From Sipunculus nudus (lineage: Eukaryota; Annelida; Sipuncula; Golfingiida; Sipunculidae): a DNA stretch of 64,000 nt. A program made the translations under genes and the position numbers. The notes beneath the pieces are model-generated. The model saw nothing but the letters and a program-made list of their open reading frames with translations, had not been told where the DNA came from and searched no databases. Below, piece by piece: positions 25,241 through 35,601 of the stretch (its first letter is position 1; every line of letters starts with the position of its first letter). The DNA is taken from contig CM049307.1 in assembly GCA_026874595.1 (NCBI GenBank), positions 33,394,862 through 33,458,861 of the forward strand. The letters run 5' to 3'.

Positions 25241-25663
25241 CTAAGAGGGTTGTGAGTTAAAGTGTTTAATACTGTGTGGTACGAGAGATTTTTTAAAACG
25301 AGTTGTTCTGCAGAATATTGTATCTAGGCGTTTACCTGAAGGTAAAAAACGGAACTCTGAATATAGGGGATGTGTTTTGTCATTCATGACCTTAGATATG
25401 AAGGCCATTGTTTTGGTTTCACAGATTTCCTGGTGTGTGGCAAGAGAAGTACCAGTTATTCTACTACTTCTCTTCCTGGTATTATTCAACTGTTTCTTTA
25501 ACTTATCAGATATATTTGTAAACCAGCACTCCAGTGAATAAGTAAGGACACTGGAAATTACTGAATTATAAAACATGGTAATTATGGTTTTGTCAATATT
25601 AAGCTTTCTTAGATAATAAAGGTAATATAATCTTTTGTTTGCTTTCTTGGATTGATTCAACAC
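25241..25663 (-). pseudogene. LINE C-terminal domain segment
   Basis: This continues the same frame beyond the second stop. It contains the post-RT helical region (KKANKRLYYL, ISSVLTYSLECWF, LNNTRKRSSRITG) and ends SIKHFNSQPS with a natural stop. It is part of the element, not a separate gene. Confidence 0.85.
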
Positions 25664-25735
25664 ATGTTCTTTCCAATTCAGATTTCTGTCAATAATACAT
25701 CCTAAGTATTTATAATTTTCTACAATATCAACATC

Positions 25736-26413
25736 TTAATTTTTGATAGCAACTGGGGTAATTACAGATTTTGATCTCCTAAAATCAAATACTACTTCTT
25801 TAGTCTTCTTTACATTTAACTGAAGGTAGTGTTCCTCACACCAACCAGTCACATATTGAATGGTTTTCCTGTAGAGCGCTTCATCATTCTTGTGTATCAG
25901 GCCTAGAATGACAGTGTCGTCTGCATATTTGATAATTTTACAATCTGAAAGGCTCACAGACAAATTATTTGTATATAGAATAAAAAGGACTGCTGACAGA
26001 ACACAGCCTTGTGGAGCACCAGTATTTATGATTATATCTGAAGAAGTTTCTTTGCTTGTTTTAACATGTTGTCTTCTATCCGAGAGAAAATCTAGAATCC
26101 ATAGACAGTAGGAAAGAGGAATGTTATATCTACAGAGCTGATTGATCATAATGTGTGGCTGTATTGTATTGAAGGCTGAAGAATAATCAATGAAAAGTGA
26201 TCTGGCATAATTTCTGGGGTCCCTGTCTAAGTGTTGATAAATATAATGAGTTAATGTGGCAATTGCGTCGCTTGTGCATCTGTTGGATGAATATGCAAAC
26301 TGATGTTGATCTAGCATAGGTTTAACAATTGGAAGTAATTTATTAAGAACTATTCGCTCCAAAGATTTTGCGAGAATAGATGTTAGTGCAACAGGCCTAA
26401 GATCATTCATCAC
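25736..26413 (-). pseudogene. LINE reverse transcriptase core, after in-frame stop
   Basis: This is the same frame as the upstream segment, separated by a single stop; conserved sequence (LPKLWKTAEIIPV) is readable between them. The segment has RT blocks in order: LRPVALTSILAKSLER, the catalytic Asp in LFIDYSSAFNTI, GAPQGCVLS, and the catalytic YADDT. It ends at a second TAA just before a readable YKYLG thumb-type block. Its function would be target-primed reverse transcription; as it stands the copy is not translatable in one piece. Confidence 0.88.
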
Positions 26414-26473
26414 TTTAGGAGAGTTATTTTTGGCGACTGGAATTATTTCTGCGGTCTTCCATAATTTTGGTAG

Positions 26474-28150
26474 TTAACATAAGGAGAGAGACAATTGAAA
26501 AATGTAATGTATGATGAAGGACAAACTATTTCTACAGGTTTTAATTAATCTGCCACTGATTTTGTCGGGTCCACAGGCTTTCTTTACATTAATCTTACTT
26601 AACACTTTGTTTACATCAGTTACATCAGTAAGGATGCCATCATCACATGATTCTAAATTTGCTCTCAGACTGCTCCGAATGTCATCTTTTTCTTTTGAGA
26701 AGTCACTTTCATCAAAACGTGCATAGAATGTATTTAATTTGTCAGCATAGCCATTTTCAGCAAGCAGTGAGCATTCTTTCTTGCTTTTAGTTATACAAGT
26801 TAATTCCTGAAGACCCTTCCAAGCATCTTTTGATTGCTTGCTATGGAACAGTTTTTCTACTTTCTTTTTATATTGTTGTTTGGCTTTCTCAATGGCAGAA
26901 TCAGTTTCTTTTTGTAAGTCATATCTGTTATCTGAATTGCTTGTGAAGGCTTGGTGCTTACATACAATAAGTTTCCTTAGATCACTATTAATCCAAGGTT
27001 TGTTATTCGGGTAAATCTTAATGGTTTTAGTTGGTACCAGCATGTCTTCACAAAATGATATATAACTAGACACAGTTTCAGTAAGTTCATCTAAATCATA
27101 TGAAGTGTCAATGAACATTTGCCAGTCTGTTAGATCAAAACATGTTTGTAGGGTCTCATAGGCTTCCTTTGAGTTCACTTTAATATTAATTTCACGTGGT
27201 TTCAGCATTTGAAGTTTACGTCTATAAGTAGGTTGCATATAGATCATATTATGGTCACTATTTTTTAGTGGAGGACCTTGAACACATTTATAAGCAGATT
27301 TAATATTACAATAAAATAAGTCCAGTTTCTGGTGACCTCTTGTGTTACAGTTCACGTACTGTGTGTAGTTCGGTAGTGCTTGATCAAGATCACAGTGGTT
27401 CATATCTCCGAGTACAATATGCAGAGCTTGTGGTTTCTTTTCTTCTAATTGGGCAACAATATCCTGTATCTTCTTTGATGCAATGTCTTTATCAGCACTG
27501 GGGGGAATGTAAACAACTGTGAGAGATATATTGGTAAACTCTCTAGGTAGGTATGAAGGACATAGGCTCACTGATAGGGCTTCAAGGTCTGGTGAACATA
27601 TACTAGACTTGACTGTTATATTCTGACACCATCTGTTATTAATATAAAGAGCTACACCACCGCCTCTTGATTTATTAGAGTCCTGGGTTCTGTCCTGTCT
27701 TAATAAGGTAAAATAAGGAATGTTTAAGAATGTGTCAGATATATTTTGGTTCAGCCATGATTCCGTTAATGCAATGCAACAAGCCTCTCGATATTGATAA
27801 AGAAATCGGCAGTTTGCACGGAGTTCGTCAATCTTTGAGCTGAGTGAACGGACGTTACCAAATGTTATTGTGGGCACAAACGGTTTAGTACTGCATCTTC
27901 TCCTTAACCTGACTCTTACTCCACCTCTCCTGCCACGTGGTCTTCTTCTAATCTTTTTGCATTCTTCCGGAAGTATACTTTTATCAAACTTATTGTTAGA
28001 ATGTGAGAGTTTGTTGTGAAGTTGATGAAGGTCACTAGCTGAATAACGAATATGTACTCCATTATAGCCCAAAAGCGGCATTCCAGTTCCAGTTAACACA
28101 AGAAAGGCGATAATCATACAGACTAAAAGTACATACTTTGAAAGATCCAT
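26474..28150 (-). CDS. LINE ORF, endonuclease and early reverse transcriptase part
   Basis: This is the 558-residue first segment of the LINE frame. Residues 6-20 are strongly hydrophobic (YVLLVCMIIAFLVLT). An arginine-rich stretch follows (about 68-85, RRRPRGRRGGVRVRLRRR). The apurinic-type endonuclease then begins: NVRSLSSK near 99, catalytic TES around 129-131, GDMNHCDL near 248, and SDHN near 298. This pattern is typical of L2/Rex1-like LINEs, in which the protein nicks target DNA. The C-terminal part begins the reverse transcriptase (NVKKACGPDKISGRLIK). Translation stops at a TAA in frame with the following segment. Confidence 0.88.
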   Translation of the reverse strand: MDLSKYVLLVCMIIAFLVLTGTGMPLLGYNGVHIRYSASDLHQLHNKLSHSNNKFDKSILPEECKKIRRRPRGRRGGVRVRLRRRCSTKPFVPTITFGNVRSLSSKIDELRANCRFLYQYREACCIALTESWLNQNISDTFLNIPYFTLLRQDRTQDSNKSRGGGVALYINNRWCQNITVKSSICSPDLEALSVSLCPSYLPREFTNISLTVVYIPPSADKDIASKKIQDIVAQLEEKKPQALHIVLGDMNHCDLDQALPNYTQYVNCNTRGHQKLDLFYCNIKSAYKCVQGPPLKNSDHNMIYMQPTYRRKLQMLKPREINIKVNSKEAYETLQTCFDLTDWQMFIDTSYDLDELTETVSSYISFCEDMLVPTKTIKIYPNNKPWINSDLRKLIVCKHQAFTSNSDNRYDLQKETDSAIEKAKQQYKKKVEKLFHSKQSKDAWKGLQELTCITKSKKECSLLAENGYADKLNTFYARFDESDFSKEKDDIRSSLRANLESCDDGILTDVTDVNKVLSKINVKKACGPDKISGRLIKTCRNSLSFIIHYIFQLSLSLC

Positions 28151-28731
28151 CTTTTAAGCTGAATTGGTGTGCTTCGTCTTGTATAATGCCCGACATATAT
28201 AAAATATAAAATATAAACAATTCAAATTGCAAAGTCGACGTCGCCGCTGTGCAGCGCCATCTAGCAGCTGTGGATACAAACAAAATGAACAGCCTGTGTG
28301 CTGTGGGATCAGCATTTTGTAGAATGTTTCAGAGGACACACAGCAGTAATATTTTGACCTCACATTCTCTGGTTACACCAAGACTTTTTCCTAGACCTTA
28401 AACAGCACACTGGTCTGTTATTACTGGTAATAATGATAATGTTCCTTTTGCAAAAACCTATCCAAGTACAATTATAATTTGGAAACAATCACAGATGTTA
28501 AGAAAAGCAAGACAGAAGTACACATCTGTGATAAACTGCTTGCAAAACAACCCGGGAGTAGAACTAAAATTTTTTAACCCTGTTACATAATTAGGTCTCT
28601 GTACATTTTTTTTCATTTTTTTTTTGATTTTATGCTTTATTATCTAAATCTTAATATAAGTGTGTACATCTGCAGAGTTCCATTTCTATCTAAGACTATG
28701 TAACAGGGCAGCAGCACTTGCTTCCTATAAT

Positions 28732-28916
28732 ATTTTTTTTTAATCCTGGTGTCACCCAGGCCCAGTATCTACCACATCTTCCCATTAAGCCTACAGAACA
28801 CCCAAGCTTGGTGGAGGCCAACCATGATAATCTCACCACACCTCAGCTGAGATTTGAACTCACTACCTCCTGGGTTTTGCAAGTCTTGTGCTCTACCCCT
28901 AGACCACCATAGCTGG
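28732..28916 (-). mobile_element. tRNA-derived SINE
   Basis: Read on the minus strand, the head has an A-box-like TGGTCTAGGGGTAG and, about 40 bases on, a B-box-like GAGTTCAAATC, the spacing of a tRNA internal promoter. A non-tRNA body of about 100 bases follows and then an A-rich tail (poly-T at 28732-28741 on the plus strand). Target-site duplications were not clear. It lies just past the donor of SDR42E1 exon 2, in the same orientation as that gene. Confidence 0.75.
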
Positions 28917-28957
28917 TCATATACTAGTATTATTTATGTAAAAAAACATGCACCTAC

Positions 28958-29053
28958 CTGTTCCCTGCCAGACATGCCATAAGATGCCACATGGTACACA
29001 CAGTCTGCCCCAGTCAGACCCATCTCAACATCATGATATTCACGCACATCACC
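28958..29053 (-). CDS. SDR42E1: SDR42E1-like coding exon 2
   Basis: It is 96 bases, 32 codons, phase 0. The minus-strand acceptor TATAACTGCAG is followed by GGTGATGTG, and the donor is CAG|GTAGGTG. It encodes GDVREYHDVEMGLTGADCVY and then HVASYGMSGREQ. The exon is too short to show as an independent open frame; it was found by extending FIK to the expected FIxGD and reading between splice signals. Confidence 0.88.
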
Positions 29054-30031
29054 CTGCAGTTATAACATACATGATACTAATCCACATCAATATAAAACAT
29101 ATTCCATTCATAATTAGGATATTTACATTATATTCAGTATTCAATTAGAAGCACCTAATTATATTTCTAAAACTGTATGTTTATCCCTGTATTAGACAAG
29201 TGATTAAAATATAAAAACGTTTAATGCAGGCAGTGTTTCTTTATTGTTTTCTAGTAGTTATGTTTGCATTTTGATTTAACATAGCAATTTCCTTTAATTT
29301 GATAAAAATATGAAAAGAAAATTCAAATTAACTAGTTCATGTTTTGCTCAAATATTATCATTTCAACCCACATATAGAAATGGTTTGTAGCTATGCAATC
29401 TGGTTAAACAGGTCCAAACTACATTGTGCTTCTTGGAGAGATATGTATTGAGCATAGCAAAGGTGAAAAATTTTCATTTTGTAATACATGCATATAAACA
29501 AACACTCCTTTTTAAATAGGTATGTTACCTGAGTGTATTTTGGACCACTAATATAAATTAAGTACAGTGACTGGAATTTGCAGAGTATGTTGTCATGAGC
29601 AGGAGCATTGTTTTGTTTAAGTGACAAGTGAGGAACCAAGAAAGTAGCCTTGATGAATATCAGAAAAAAAAGGCTCATATAAATATTGCTTAGGTTTGGA
29701 GTGACATGTATCAATTTATAATACATTTCACCTACATCCAGTGATATACTGACTATCATTTTGAAATATATTTTACATATATTACCCAGCTATACAGGAC
29801 AATACAAAAGGAAAACAGAATTACCTTTATAAATGTGCATCCCTCTGGCAAGCTCTCTTCTGGTTGTCTAATGTCAAACAAGATGACCTTATGACCTTTG
29901 TCTCTCAGTGCTTTTCCGAGGTTAAGGCCAACATAACCACCACCTCCTGTCACAACATGGGTCTCTTGCTGCTTCTTCACCACCTGAGGCTGTTTCACAT
30001 CACCTGTTGATCCACTTCTTGTGGTCACCAT
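28958..30031 (-). CDS. SDR42E1: SDR42E1-like short-chain dehydrogenase, N-terminal exons (partial)
   Basis: Two exons (30031-29825 and 29053-28958) join in phase 0 into 101 codons. Residues 24-40 hold the Rossmann nucleotide-binding motif THVVTGGGGYVGLNLGK. VILFD follows, and its Asp53 at the end of the second strand favours NAD(H). The join gives FIKGDVREYHDV, and HVASYGMSGREQ closes exon 2. This block pattern is typical of extended SDRs of the 3-beta-HSD/SDR42E group; SDR42E1 is the closest match I know. SDR42E proteins are usually about 390 residues with a C-terminal membrane segment; the YxxxK catalytic part and the tail are missing here. The next exons should lie at lower coordinates but were not found. 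Related paralogues (SDR42E2, HSD3B7-like) are possible. A SINE and a LINE lie in the following intron on the same strand. Confidence 0.85.
29825..30031 (-). CDS. SDR42E1: SDR42E1-like coding exon 1
   Basis: It is 207 bases, 69 codons, from ATG at 30031 to the donor AAAG|GTAATT at 29825. On the minus strand the ATG is preceded by TTGAATTATTACAG and a T. That is a good acceptor one base before the start codon, so a non-coding first exon probably lies further upstream. The first 22 residues (MVTTRSGSTGDVKQPQ and on) are polar and precede the dinucleotide-binding strand. Confidence 0.87.
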
Positions 30032-30059
30032 ACTGTAATAATTCAAAACAAATACACTT

Positions 30060-31302
30060 TATTATGCAAATTAAAGTTCAGATGGTTGCCCAAAATTTTA
30101 AAACATCCGACACCTTACAGACACCAATCTGTAAGTAAATAATTACAGGGATATATGACAAAAATGTCCTGCAATTACTACAGGGAACCAGACAAACAGA
30201 AATATGTGCAATATACCATGAGACATTTTAGAGAAATGAAATGTACCAGTAATTTTGAGACCTATCATTGTAATTTTTTTTCAATTTCAATCTGAAAATT
30301 ATTTATTACTTTTAACAATGTTCTATAAATGTGACATTTTGGTGGACATTGAGACTGCATGCATTGTGACTGAACAGATAATGTCATCAAGTGGACACTA
30401 GATACTTTGTTGCTGCAGTTCAGGCCATATCAATTGAAATACAAATGCTACTAAGACACTGAAATAAATAGATTTGAACATTTTTGCAGGAGAGCAAACA
30501 TATGTAAGCTTGAAGAGCTAAGGATTACTTAGCAGTTATATGTTAGATATAAGATACACACTGATTAAAAGGAATTAATTTTGAGTGTGTCCATAAAATC
30601 ATTTGATTTATACCCTCAAAATGTCACAGTATCATTATGTATAAGTTTAATTTCAATAGCTGATCCTTTTAATAAGGATTAAAGACTGTTTTTTACAGTG
30701 ACCGAAAAAGTTTTCAGATCTCTGCAATATCTGTTGTTTGGAACATACAGCTCAGTAAGCTATTCATGAAAATATGGGTTACTTGAATCCCTTTTTATGC
30801 ACAATGTATAAACAGTCAGTATGATTCATTGAGTTTTTGCTGCTATACAGGTGGCCTACCATAGGTTAAAGCACCAAGAAAATGAAGATAATTTTCCAGT
30901 CTGCAAACAGCTGATGCTTCATACAAGTCTGGTGAGCAATGAACAAAATGGGTGGCACAGGTGAGTTTCATGCAAGGTAAATTGTTAAAAATATGGTTGA
31001 CTATTCAAAATGTCTATCCTCCTAGATAGTTATCAATAACAGGAAGATAAACATCAGAACTTGAAAAGAACATGAGGAAAGCTTTTATTTTCAATTGTGT
31101 TTTCACCACAAAGTGACTTTAGAAATGGAGTCTGAGACAAAGAAACCATGAATACAATATCCCATCTGTCAATCTAAACTGAAATCTGCCTTATACCATA
31201 TCCCTTTCATATGAAATAAAATATAAAGATCTTTTCAAGGAACTTTAAAGGACATTGGCAGTAATTTCTAGGATATCCAAACTGTCCACAGGTCTTAAAG
31301 GC
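30060..31302. other. presumed 5' intron or upstream DNA of SDR42E1
   Basis: AT-rich. A non-coding first exon is expected upstream of 30032, judging by the acceptor there, but its position cannot be read from sequence alone. Confidence 0.5.
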
Positions 31303-31754
31303 AGTTTATTTGTTGCTTAAAACACATGCTGTTTACTTCCATTGCTTTTTGAGTACACAATTGTTACATATCTGCCTTGGAAATGAATGGAGGTAATTAT
31401 TTAACCTGGGGTATTTAAAATACAAATGCACTGATAGGCAGTGAACATATATATCTTAATATTATAATGTAGTTCTAATTGTATCCATAATGGAAATAGG
31501 TTAAACTGTGGTTAAATGATAAGAATAGTTTATTTGTTGCTTAAAACACATGCTGTTTACTTCCATTGCTTTTTGAGTACACAATTGTTACATATCTGCC
31601 TTGGAAATGAATGGAGGTAATTATTTAACCTGGGGTATTTAAACTACAAATGCACTGATAGGCAGTGAACATATATATCTTAATATGTTAATGTAGTTCT
31701 AATTGTATCCATAATGGAAATAGGTTAAACTGTGGTTAAATGATAAGAATAGTT
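31303..31754. repeat. 224-bp recent tandem duplication
   Basis: Copies 31303-31526 and 31527-31750 differ at only a few bases (for example TTTAAAATAC versus TTTAAACTAC, and TATTATAATG versus TATGTTAATG). No gene feature is visible in the unit. Confidence 0.95.
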
Positions 31755-31951
31755 CAAATAATGTTAACTATATTTTCAGACACTGTAAGATTTATGCTAC
31801 TTACAATATTTGTCAGGTAAGTTTCACCTGAAGTTAATTAGGGATATTGGAGGTATGTCTGATTTTTTACAAAATTATATTTTGTGAATTAGTTTACCAT
31901 TATCTTAAACTTTGCATAAATTTACCAAAACAAATACCCCTCTGTAGAAGA

Positions 31952-32095
31952 GCATATACAGCAGTACCTGCCATGAGCAAACCCTATCATGAGAAGACAC
32001 CTTCAATGTACAGACACTAACCCATTGTCCCTACCCATTTCCTATTGAAATTGACCTGTCTTGAGCAGACACTAGCTAAACACAGACAGGGACAT
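31952..32095. repeat. terminal fragment of a TACAGCAGTACCTG element
   Basis: TACAGCAGTACCTGCCATGAG-type sequence starts near 31952 and continues with alternating GACACC/GACACT motifs. Its complement occurs at about 38465-38573 (ends ATGACAGGTACTGCTGTA). The two may be the ends of one old 6.6-kb element with later insertions between them, or two separate fragments. Confidence 0.4.
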
Positions 32096-32397
32096 TCTTG
32101 TTTGGTCCAAAATCCTGTCATGAATTGACACCCAATCTCAGCAGCCAAAAGTTCCACTGGGCTCATGTATCAGCTGAGCAGCTCCATGGGATGCTTCATG
32201 CAGGCCGTGATCGGCACATATTTAGATTCATTCATAAATCTTATGTAAATCACGGAAATCTGTATCATATCTGTATCACTTTTCCTTATTCCTTAGAATA
32301 CTAAATGGCAGACGAGAGGATTGCGCTAGCAAACACAGATCACTATTTTAATGCTGAAAATACTGACAAAAGCATTTGATAATTAATATTAACTGTT

Positions 32398-35029
32398 GAA
32401 ACAAGGGACCTATGGGTCACGGCGCTCAGCTGTTATATATGATTAAAAAATATGATTTAGAAATGAGGCACATGCTTGTTTTATGTGGGAAAAAAATAAG
32501 CTGTATTATGAATTGTTGTTGTTTAGCTTATGTATGATTTTGATAGTACCTTTGGAGACAGGGAAGAGGATTGATTTCATTTATTTTATTAACAAATGGA
32601 GTGCTATTGTCACACAGATTTTGACTTGGCCATATAACTTATAAGCAGAACATATATTATAAGAGTTTAACTATTTATTAAAAAAAATTACAAATACTGT
32701 CCCAAATATAATTTTTATTAAAAATTAGAGAATTGTATGATTTTTTAAAATAAAATATAACTGAAGTGATTATTAAAATAATATTAAAGAATATATTCAT
32801 GAATGCATTCATGAATACATTTTGAAAGTATTTGCACTGATATTCATATACTTTCATTTTTACCTGAATTCCCATTCTTATGAAAGAGATTTTATCATGG
32901 AGTACATATTCATATTTGTATTTAAATACAGTTGCAAAGTATTCGCACCATGTCTGGTATTTATTCAGTTTTCACCAAACAATGATGTTGAGAATCCAGA
33001 ATATACAAAATTCACACATTTAAATAATGATCATAAGTACTTGGTTTTATGGCTTTTATTTATATTAAAAAAATAAATGTAATATATTCATTTTGGACTA
33101 ATTTCACATCAATGTACACACTAGACACAGTAGAAAATCTAGATTAATATTATCAACTGCATCTTTGTCTATTATTAATTTCCTTCATATGATCCCTAAT
33201 GATTAGTAATGAATAATATGATTTACTTTTTTATCATTAAAATTGAACTGTAAAATACCATAGGTGACTGCATGGTGTTATTTGGAATTCGTGACATTCT
33301 ATCCATCGATACAAGATTCTTATATTATCAGTAACTCAAGTTAATTTCCTGTTATTATCAACTAACTTCTATTTTTCTTTAATTTGTTATTAAAAATCAA
33401 TAAAAATTTATTAATTTATTGTTTATTGTTATGTTGTTGGTTAAAACTACTAGATGAGTTGGGTTGGACACCTGGATCAACTGTGGCTGGCCATAAGCTG
33501 CCTGGCAGCCCCAGTTTATGCCTCGCCTCAAGCACGCATAATTTGCTGAAAGTTCAACAAGGTCAACATACAGGTGACTCAAGAGGGGCTAGAGCGAGCC
33601 AAGGTCTGACATGATCTCATAAAAACATTAATAAAAGCTACAATTTTTTGCCAATTTCTTTCAGCTTTCTAAACTAAAAAGCTGAAATCCTTATGTGTGC
33701 ATGATATGAAAATTATATCAACAGTGCTCACAGGAAACAAACGTGCCATGGTCAAAGTTGGGCAAAATTTAAGGTACTAATTTTATATTTATACTAATAA
33801 CTTATAAAATTTGAAAAATTCAGAACTAATTTTGGGTATTCAATTGAATCTTGATTAAATAATGTTACATCCCTGACAAAAAATCTCTAGCTTCAGCAAT
33901 CCTCTTGTTCAGGGAGTAAATGTATTTCTTGATTTTTTACAAAGTGCATTATGTTTTGGCCCATAACTTAAAACAATTAGGCAATACTGACATCATTTAT
34001 GGCATTTGCATAGAGAATGTATAGAAAAATATGTATATTATATATGATTAAAGTCAGATCAGTGGTTTTGATATTAGGCAGTCTTGAAGTGTAACAATGG
34101 GTTTTTAATGGAAAAATGAAGTTTTTCGTTAATATCTCAAAGGTATTAAGTCCTAGTGACCAAATTCTTGGCATGGTAGGGGATTTTAGAGACATCTAAT
34201 TGTATGCCAAATTTTAGGAACTGAGAGCTGAAGCTGGGGAGCTGAGCTCTTGCAAACTGCATGACACTAGCTTGATGTAAACACTATGTTACATGGTGCT
34301 TGAAAACTTGAATAAAATCTACAGTTTTTGATCAACTGGTTTCAAATTTTTGGTGTTAACAGGTAAAATGCTAACAAAAACATCCTGTGAAAATTAAATC
34401 CACAGTACTTACAAGAAAAAAACGTGCCACGGTCAAAGTTGGGCAAAATTTAAGGTACCAATTTTTTATTTTTGTTAATATTTTAAAAAAATTAAAAGAT
34501 TTTGATCTAATTTTGGGTATACAATTTAATTTTGATTAATTAAAGTTATATTACTGGAAAAAAAGTCCATAGCTTTAACATGTTTTGTGTAAAGTGATCA
34601 AATATCTTTCCTGATTTTTTTACAAAATGCATTATGTTTGGGCCCATAACTTTTTTAAATTAAATAATACAGACATAATACTGGCATGTACATAGAAACT
34701 ATATAGAGGAATATTTATGGTAAATATGAGGAAAAACAGTGTGTGGTTTTGATATTATGCAGTCCTGAAGTGTGAAAATAGATTTTTAATAAAAAAATTG
34801 AGGTTTTTCCTTAATTTCTCGAAGGAACGAAGTCGCAAAGACCCAGTTTTTGGCTTGGTAGGAGATCTTGGGGACATCTAACATTATGCCGAATTTTGGA
34901 TTCCTAGGTCTTACGGTTTCAAAACGTGCCACATCTACGGACAGACGGACGGACAGACGGACAGATGGACAGACGACAGACAAAGGACCACGACTATAGC
35001 TCAGATGACTTATAGTCAGCTGAGCTAAA
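32398..35029 (-). mobile_element. AGCTCAG/CCTATGGGTCAC dispersed element, copy 2
   Basis: It starts AACAAGGGACCTATGGGTCA and ends TATAGTCAGCTGAGCTAAAA, with GGAC-rich microsatellite at 34936-34985. The interior aligns with the copy at 16.3 kb up to about 33640, then carries two diverged tandem modules of about 600 bp (33650-34215 and 34320-34925), each with AACGTGCCAYGGTCAAAGTT. The short open frames inside are chance. Confidence 0.65.
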
Positions 35030-35034
35030 AACTG

Positions 35035-35560
35035 CATGTCAGTATGTTGATTCACAGTCCAATATGCAATAGTCCAAACATGACTGCAGCGCACCAGCTG
35101 GTGACAGCTGTCAAATGCCCCCAAATACCCTAGCAATTATGCCATATTAAATGTCCGCCTGATTTCAGGCCATGTCAGGGCAAAATCATTGCTGAATTTG
35201 AGACATCCGGTCCTTATCTCAATGTTGGGATACATTTCTTATGCTGAAATTATTTTTGTTCCAATAAGTTTTAAGTTGATGTATTTGAATAGATTTCAGC
35301 AGACCAAATTATTGTACATAGTTCAAATTTGATTGCAAGTACCACTGGCTGGCGCCAACTGCTGAAGTCCCCTGAACACCCCAACGCTTCTGCCATTCTG
35401 AATGTCCACCTGATGTGGGCTAGGCCCAATCAGGGCAATGTAAATCTAACAAAATCATTGCTGAGTTTGAGAAATTGGGTCATAATTTCAATGTTGGGAT
35501 AAAATTCTCAAGTTGAAAACTGGTTTCATTCCAATATTGGATTTGAATGATTACCAGTGG
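35035..35560. repeat. diverged ~267-bp tandem pair
   Basis: AAAATCATTGCTGAATTTGA at 35182 recurs as AAAATCATTGCTGAGTTTGA at 35449. Surrounding blocks also pair, such as ACAGCTGTCAAATGCCCCCA with ACTGCTGAAGTCCCCTGAAC, and CAATGTTGGGATA. Confidence 0.75.
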
Positions 35561-35601
35561 AATATACATCAAGAGTCATTCAGAGACTCCACTCTTTTGA
35601 C

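Larger units (their letters stand above)
25000..28270 (-). mobile_element. CR1/L2/Rex1-group non-LTR retrotransposon, inactivated
   Basis: Minus-strand coding runs 28150-25241 in a single frame (970 codon positions). It ends in a short 3' UTR and an ATCTT-type pentanucleotide tail at about 25000-25028, as in microsatellite-tailed LINEs. It is read in the same direction as the SDR42E1 gene and lies below its exon 2. The 5' limit near 28270 is uncertain. Two in-frame stop codons interrupt the frame (near 26474-26476 and 25736-25738), but no frameshift is seen, so inactivation looks fairly recent. Confidence 0.9.

Noticed and set aside
25890-28283. Plus-strand and alternative minus-strand frames across the LINE
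   Set aside because: Shadows of the LINE reading frame.
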